Assembly: GCA_017562135.1 (NCBI GenBank)
Contig: QEYB01000738.1
Span: forward strand, 1 to 64,000
Reading direction: 5' to 3'
Length of the DNA stretch: 64,000 nt
From: Dipylidium caninum
Lineage: Eukaryota; Platyhelminthes; Cestoda; Cyclophyllidea; Dipylidiidae
The position numbers and the translations under genes were made by a program. This document shows, piece by piece, positions 58,506 to 64,000 of the stretch (positions are counted from its first letter, which is position 1; each line of letters starts with the position of its first letter). A model generated the notes under the pieces. That model had not been told where the DNA came from. It did not search any database and saw only the letters and a program-made list of their open reading frames with translations.

Positions 58506-58754
58506 CTAACGATGAAGGCGATGAGTTGGGATTGTTAGAAACCAACTATTCTGCCCCAACTCTTTGCACCCCTTTCTAACCACCACTTGCATAATGTCAC
58601 TCTTCATGGTAACGCGACTGAGAGTGACATCTGCTAAATGATGGTCTCGGACAATTTTCCAGTCTGACATATTCCCCTCACTCGTTCGTATGGGCGTTAC
58701 CGAGAAAGATGGTCCTTCGAGGATTCCTAAATGCAAATCATTTTCAATGTCCAA
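58506..58754 (-). CDS. Hypothetical exon, about 82 residues
   Basis: The frame starts at a TTG just after an acceptor-like CGTCGTTCAG and reads LDIENDLHLGILEGPSFSVT, then SDWKIVRDHHLADVTLSRV, ending in HRLHR before a stop. There is no ATG at the beginning, so if coding it is an internal or terminal exon. It might belong with 57529-57858 on the same strand. No family is recognised. Confidence 0.25.
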   Translation of the reverse strand: MDIENDLHLGILEGPSFSVTPIRTSEGNMSDWKIVRDHHLADVTLSRVTMKSDIMQVVVRKGCKELGQNSWFLTIPTHRLHR

Positions 58755-58759
58755 CGTCT

Positions 58760-61700
58760 GAACGACGTGTGCTTTAATTCAGTCTGCTAGGGTGACGTTC
58801 AAGACCACAAATGCGTCAATTCCACATACGTGTAAGAACGAATTATGTAAATTAAACATTTAACGCCTCATATGAATGTCTTGAAGCCTTCGTCCTTCGA
58901 AAATTCAGCTTGTCTAAAGGTCTCCGATAGAATGGTAGAAATTTGCAAGTCACTTCCACGTAAGTTGTCAACCCTTGTGTGCGACTCGTCTGCTTGGCTC
59001 TCTGCTAATCTTCCCTTTTATCCAGTCTTTTCCTGCTAACGGGAGAGCTGACTGGTTTGACCTGGTATAGTGGCGACTTTTTCTCCATTGTGCCAACTTT
59101 TCGCCTTTCTTCTCGCATCTCCTCGGCCTATCTCACGGCTGAAAATTCTCTCAACGTAGAGGTGTTAGCCGCAAAGTTGAGGGCTCCCTGCCAACTGCGA
59201 GGCCTTAATGCCTTCAGTATTATGCAAATTCATGGCTACTTCACGGGTCACACATAACCAGACCATTGTCAGCCTGTCGTTTCCAACTGGCCTTGGCTAA
59301 GACGATTTAGGCCTTGAATGTTTTTCGTTACGACTCAAAAGGTACAGCTTTCTACCCGGAAGATTTAATTCAAATGAAAACGACCAGGAGGAGACGCTTC
59401 AATGGAAATGGGAGAGCGAATGTAATATAGTGGCTTCAAAGCCTTTTAATCAACATCTGCGTCATCTGTCCCATCCACACTTTATTCGCTCCTATCCCCC
59501 CACCATCTTTTATGGTGACTGCCTAATTCCATTTCGCTTCCTTTGTTTAGTCTAATATGCGAGCTTAGTTTCGACCCGTTGAACACTATACTCTCTCATT
59601 CGCCATTAAATCTGTTGGTTATCTCGACAACACCAAATGTTCTCAAATTCTCTCACCGAGGCACGTGTCACTACGAAATGATTTATATCTTCCCTCAGCC
59701 ACCGAAGTAGAAGTAGAAGGAGACATCCTCTGGCATAGGGGTGATAGACATGTCTTGAAAATAAAGGCAAGTCAAATAGACAGTAACGGTGGATTCGTGG
59801 CAACGAGGCGACGAATCACACCTACCCAAAAAATGCAGCTATGAAGGTGTGTGGCCTCTTTGTCCCGTACCCCACTCCATCCGAGAGCTACTTACGGGCA
59901 GCCAACTGAACCTGTTAACCTTCAGTAGTGAAGCGCATTCAAGCCACAAAAACACCTACACTGTGAATAATTTCGACTAAGTGCAAGCACAAAGTGAAAT
60001 CTTCCAAGCGATGAGTGACGGCGTCGTGGAAAATGGGCAGTCTGATGTGATGAAAGCCCACACCACGGCACCATATCGTTTGATTGCGAATAGAGTGGTG
60101 AATAGGAGGTGAATGGAGCTGATAATGGGAAGTGCGACGCATGCCGAACGCAATTTTTGGATGAAAAAGTCGGTCACTAGGACATGCAGGGCCGCAGAAA
60201 TCAAAGTATAGGCGAAAAACTTTGAAAAAAATGAAACATACGGATTTTTGGCGTTCAACCTAAGTGTTTAACTGCCACGTCAAACGGAACTGTGACTACT
60301 GATATGCAAGCCCCGTTAATAGGTCCACTGAGGAATCGCCTCCTCAGCAGTAAATGACTCTATTGTCGGTATATATTGCCTTCCACTGGCCGTCTCCCTC
60401 TTCTCTCTTATCTCAGCCTCACCAACTCGATTTGCCTTCCGCATGCCACTGGCCGCTGGCATCATTGTTTCGCAATCCTTCACATCGTTCTTCGCCCATT
60501 CCATGCGCTAAAATGCAGGATCCGAAGTTGGAAGAAACTGAATAGTTTATTTAACGTAAGAATGTCATCCAAACAACCAAACTTAACAAAACTGAAATTG
60601 GATGAAAAAGTGCAAAAATGCAATGAGCAGCGTTTGTTGTGCTTTCTATATATTCTTAGTCTTTCACCTCCAAGTACGTGTTGCTGCCGTGGAGTAGGAG
60701 GAGATAGACGAAGTGATTTTAACGACACCAGACACAATCATTCCCTAAGATATTAGCACAGTCATTTGTTGACTCTACCGTAGCAAAATGGCATGTGAAA
60801 AAAATGATGAGGAGGTAAAATGGGAAATCGTCCCCGTCCTCGGCATTCCTATGTAGAGCGCGACTGGTCCTATAGCAGAAGCGATGCCGTTCAGCTAAAA
60901 TCATCAAGTCCTGCATCAGATCACCTACTTTAGCGTCAGGACGTCTAATGGTCCCATGTACTGAAGACTACTGCTTCGCTTCAACTTCTGCTCCGTGGAG
61001 TCCAGCAGCAGTATCTGCTTCCTAAGGAGACAAGCGACGATAGACGCATTCTGCAACAGTGAAGCCGTGAGTGTGTGCGACTTTATCGTCGTGCTTCGCA
61101 CCCATTCCATGGGGCCTTTCAGGCAGCCAACTTGACTTGCTTCCATGTTGGCTGGAATTGAGAAGCAATCAGGTAAATGATGCATATGATTTATGCTATA
61201 AGAAGAATTGCAACCATTTGTTGACCTCGTTGAGTTTGAATTTCTTCGCTTATTATCCGATTCCTTTGGCATTGGAGGGCCAAATTATCGCACGATAAGC
61301 TATTGTAACCTTAAGAGGTTAACATCTGAGGCTTTTTAGTATTTTTTTTTTCAATTCGGTGCCTTCCACCTTTGTTCCTCAGTCTTGCTGGAATCATTAA
61401 CTCACTTTCACTTTCTTCCCCGTACCCGGGATTTCCTCACTCTACCGTACGTTAGATCGGAGGAAGCTCCTCTGGGGTATTTCAAGTGGATCATGCTCTC
61501 TACCAACCGCCATTCCCCCCTACTTCCGAATTCCGTTTCGGGAAGCGTGGCCCGAAAGCGTCAGCGAATTAAGATACACACATGTTAGCGGTAATTACAA
61601 ACACACAGGACCTGATTTTCCTTGCAGCAAAACATAATTTTGCCATTGTTCAATGTCGCCTTCCTTACCACAGTTTTTCTCAACTCCGTTCTCCCTGATA

Positions 61701-61940
61701 CAAGTGCCTTTAAGGGCCAGTCCCGCTCCATTCTCCACAACCTTACTCGGCCACGCCTGTTCGCTTTCATTTTCCTACTCCGTTCCCATTCCCTGCCCCC
61801 CTTCGCTGACTTGTGAATTTCAGGGCAAAGACCAAAATGGCATCTATGTTAGACAGAAGACAAGCAATTAGGCTCAGGTTATGTACATTACACTTGCTGT
61901 ATTTCCTTATTTAAATAACTCCAGGGGAAGAGAGGGAGTG
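58760..61940. other. Stretch without a recognisable gene
   Basis: Frames are short. Segments near 59880-59920, 60400-60450 and 61110-61140 share a weak GGCAGCCAACTGAAC/TGAC-type block, hinting at one more dispersed repeat, but alignment is too weak to define units. Confidence 0.35.
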
Positions 61941-61949
61941 GGGATTTAA

Positions 61950-62820
61950 CACCCAGAAAGGCTGAGCCCACGGACGTGGCGTGGATTGGAGTTTCGTATG
62001 TAAAGGGGTTTAACTGTTGTATCGAGTGATTTTCTTCGTTTTCTCACTGCCTCCGTCTCCTACTCCGCTTCCGTCTGCGTCGCTCGACGCCCAGAAAAAT
62101 AAGTGCAGGAGGTTCCAGGATATGCGCTTCTACAATGCGGACAATACGAGGTGAGGAGTAGACAGGAGGGGCGAGAAGGCGAGAAAGGGGAGAGGCGAGT
62201 GGAGGAGAATGAAGTTCAACTTGGCTGTGACTCATTTTTCGAGGCGCGACTTGTCCGTTACCGACACGACATGAATATCACTGTATTACAACACTCCGCA
62301 TATCATCGTCAAGCGACGAAGTTTAAAAACAGTTACAACATTTTCAATAGCGTGTAGGCCGGCACATGAGGTGTGAGATGTGTTGGGCGGAAGCGCTATC
62401 GAAATGGGGGACTGGTTATTAAGGGTCGTAGTAGTCGTTTACTGTCTGCCCCTCTGGCAATTGTGGGGCCACCAGCAAGATAATCGTTGAACCGTTGTTG
62501 TTCTCATTGTGACTGTAATAATTGTTGTGACTCCTCCTTCTTGCTCGATTCTTTATAGGACATGTGACTTATTGGAGAGCTGGCTCGCGAAAGAACTGAA
62601 GAATAACAGCACACACACTCCTAATCAAGAAGCAAGAGAAAGGAAGGACTGAAATTTGAGACGTCGTATCATGGTGAGGTGATTGAGGCGGCTCGTTACT
62701 TGGCAACCGGTTGGTCGTGGTAGAAATTGTAGCAGCACAGACGGAGTAGTCGGACTGATTTAATGAATGAATGAATGAAGCGATTTCTGTTGGAGCCCTT
62801 CCGCCCATCAGCGCGACGTG
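61950..62820 (+). repeat. Partial copy of the inverted-arm element (arm piece plus inverted centre)
   Basis: It starts with the arm block (GATTTTCTTCGTTTTCTCAC...), then ATGCGCTTCTACAATGCGGACAATACGAGG, then the centre in minus orientation with the tail relic STIILLVAPQLPEGQTVNDY (minus strand). It matches the right-hand half of copies 1 and 2. Confidence 0.5.
62762..62780 (+). repeat. (GAAT)n microsatellite
   Basis: Four GAAT units. Confidence 0.85.
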
Positions 62821-63319
62821 GGTATTGTGCTTTGTGTAAACTTCGTTCCTTCCTCTTGCACCCAGGTTAAAGATAAAAAGATAAAAACACCCTCACAGCG
62901 TGCATGTCCACATTCCCGCATTGAGCGCTCCACTATGTCTAGTGCCAGATCGTCCACCTGGCCGAAAAGGTCCTCGGAAGTGGCAAACATCGGTTCTACC
63001 TCGATTTGGATATGCTCTTACTGGAAACTCTAGGGAAATCTCCGAAACTACACAGTTCAGCAATAAGCGAGCCTGTCTCGAGTGGTTACATCGTAAACAA
63101 ATTTAGTCAGTTCGTGCGCATTTCCTCCCGCATTACTCCTCCACTCGCCTTTCGCAACTCACTCCTGCACAATCACTCGCATCCGTGACCCCGCCATCCT
63201 TGCAGTGAGGTCTGAACGCCGCCATGAGTATGGCCATCAGTTTTATGCTGTTTAACACCACCGCGGCACGAATTAGGAGGTGGCGATGATCCACCTGCGG
63301 ATCCACCTCTCTTTTCTGC

Positions 63320-63790
63320 GTAACATAAGCCTCGGCACTATCTGTCGGTGCCTTTCCAGGGCATTTTTAGTAATTCGCCTTCATTTTCCATTTCTTGGAA
63401 ATATTTTGCTCAGCTGACACATCATTAAGGGCGCCTTCTATGAAAATGAATGACTCTGTGGGGAGGGTCAACGCGTCAGACATTTGTGACAGATCTGCGG
63501 TCAAAAGACAATGGACAACACTAGCACCATCTCGTTGAATGATGTGCATTATATCATTGTCCTGACCACGTATTTTGTACGGTCAACCTGACATTTCCAT
63601 AAATCACCTGCTCTCGCCATAAACGCATCTAGCACACGCCTATCTCCCTCGATCTCCAATTCACCTGCCATGGAGAACTAAACGATACGCGTTTTGTTGC
63701 CTGTCATTTTTAGTGAAAAGTTGAATTCTTCGCATGGGCTTAAAAGAATATCTTCGGGTAATGCGCTTTACGCTATATACAGTGGCGGAA
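63320..63790 (+). repeat. Direct repeat, copy 2 (pair with 42020-42500)
   Basis: See the block list at 42020-42500. Here the blocks appear in the same order and strand, ending TTAAAAGAATATCTTCGGG. The TATTTAAGG module present before copy 1 is not seen here. Confidence 0.5.
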
Positions 63791-63877
63791 CGCTCATCAC
63801 TCAACAACCTCCTCGGCACTGATTTAGCTGTCTAGTTTAGCGGATTCGTTGATCACGGCCTGGAGTAAAGAAGATGT

Positions 63878-63897
63878 AACCATTACCATTACCATTG
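63878..63897 (+). repeat. (ATTACC)n microsatellite
   Basis: Three ATTACC-type units. Confidence 0.8.
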
Positions 63898-64000
63898 CCG
63901 CACAACCACCCCATCATCGGTCTCATGACGCCTCCTCTCCCACCTCATCAACGGTCTCCTCCTCATCTCGCCTATCACTCTACCACCCCCTGTCAAGTGG

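Noticed and set aside
1..64000. CRISPR array, prophage, integron or bacterial operon
   Set aside because: No regularly spaced short repeats, no dense same-strand ORFs and no Shine-Dalgarno pattern. Introns and TATA promoters indicate eukaryotic DNA.

Overview
The window looks like nuclear DNA of a repeat-rich, gene-poor metazoan. The best guess is a flatworm (cestode or trematode). Support is indirect: spliced genes with short introns (one of 47 nt), TATA-driven small secreted-protein genes, decayed exon copies, tRNA-like short elements and many dispersed low-copy repeats. No bacterial operon, ribosome-binding-site pattern, CRISPR array, rRNA gene or full tRNA gene was seen. The species assignment is inference.

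The main structure is a very large inverted duplication. Arm A (1-10762, cut by the window start) and arm B (15435 to about 26030) are reverse complements around a unique 4,672-bp loop (10763-15434). Near the loop the arms are almost identical. Toward the outer end they differ by many short indels. The loop carries the first two exons of an SLC10-type (sodium/bile-acid cotransporter family) gene on the minus strand. The third exon lies in arm A, so 13264 down to 8892 reads as one three-exon gene. Arm B carries an orphan copy of exon 3 (16650-17306). Each exon-3 copy has one +1 frameshift, at a different place. Both arms also carry a decayed GTPBP10/Obg-type GTPase gene and a broken coiled-coil ORF.

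From 26 to 64 kb there are few credible genes. About half of this stretch can be recognised as copies of something else in the window: a roughly 2.5-kb element with inverted flanking arms (27.6-30.1 kb forward, 45.0-47.7 kb reverse, partial copies at 43.8 and 62 kb); a promoter-like module with a TATTTAAGG core found five times; an inverted pair of acidic-protein exons at 35.4/36.4 kb; an inverted pair at 38.9/39.5 kb; direct repeats at 42/63 kb; and a tandem duplication at 52.8/53.8 kb. That last duplication holds the clearest small gene outside the arms: a 91-residue secreted protein on the minus strand at 53774-53499 with a good TATA box. A second putative micro-protein (40 residues, signal peptide plus glutamate-rich tail) is at 55123-55245.

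No functional pathway links these genes. The SLC10 gene would act at a membrane, the GTPase relative would have been mitochondrial/ribosome-associated if intact, and the two small proteins would be secreted.
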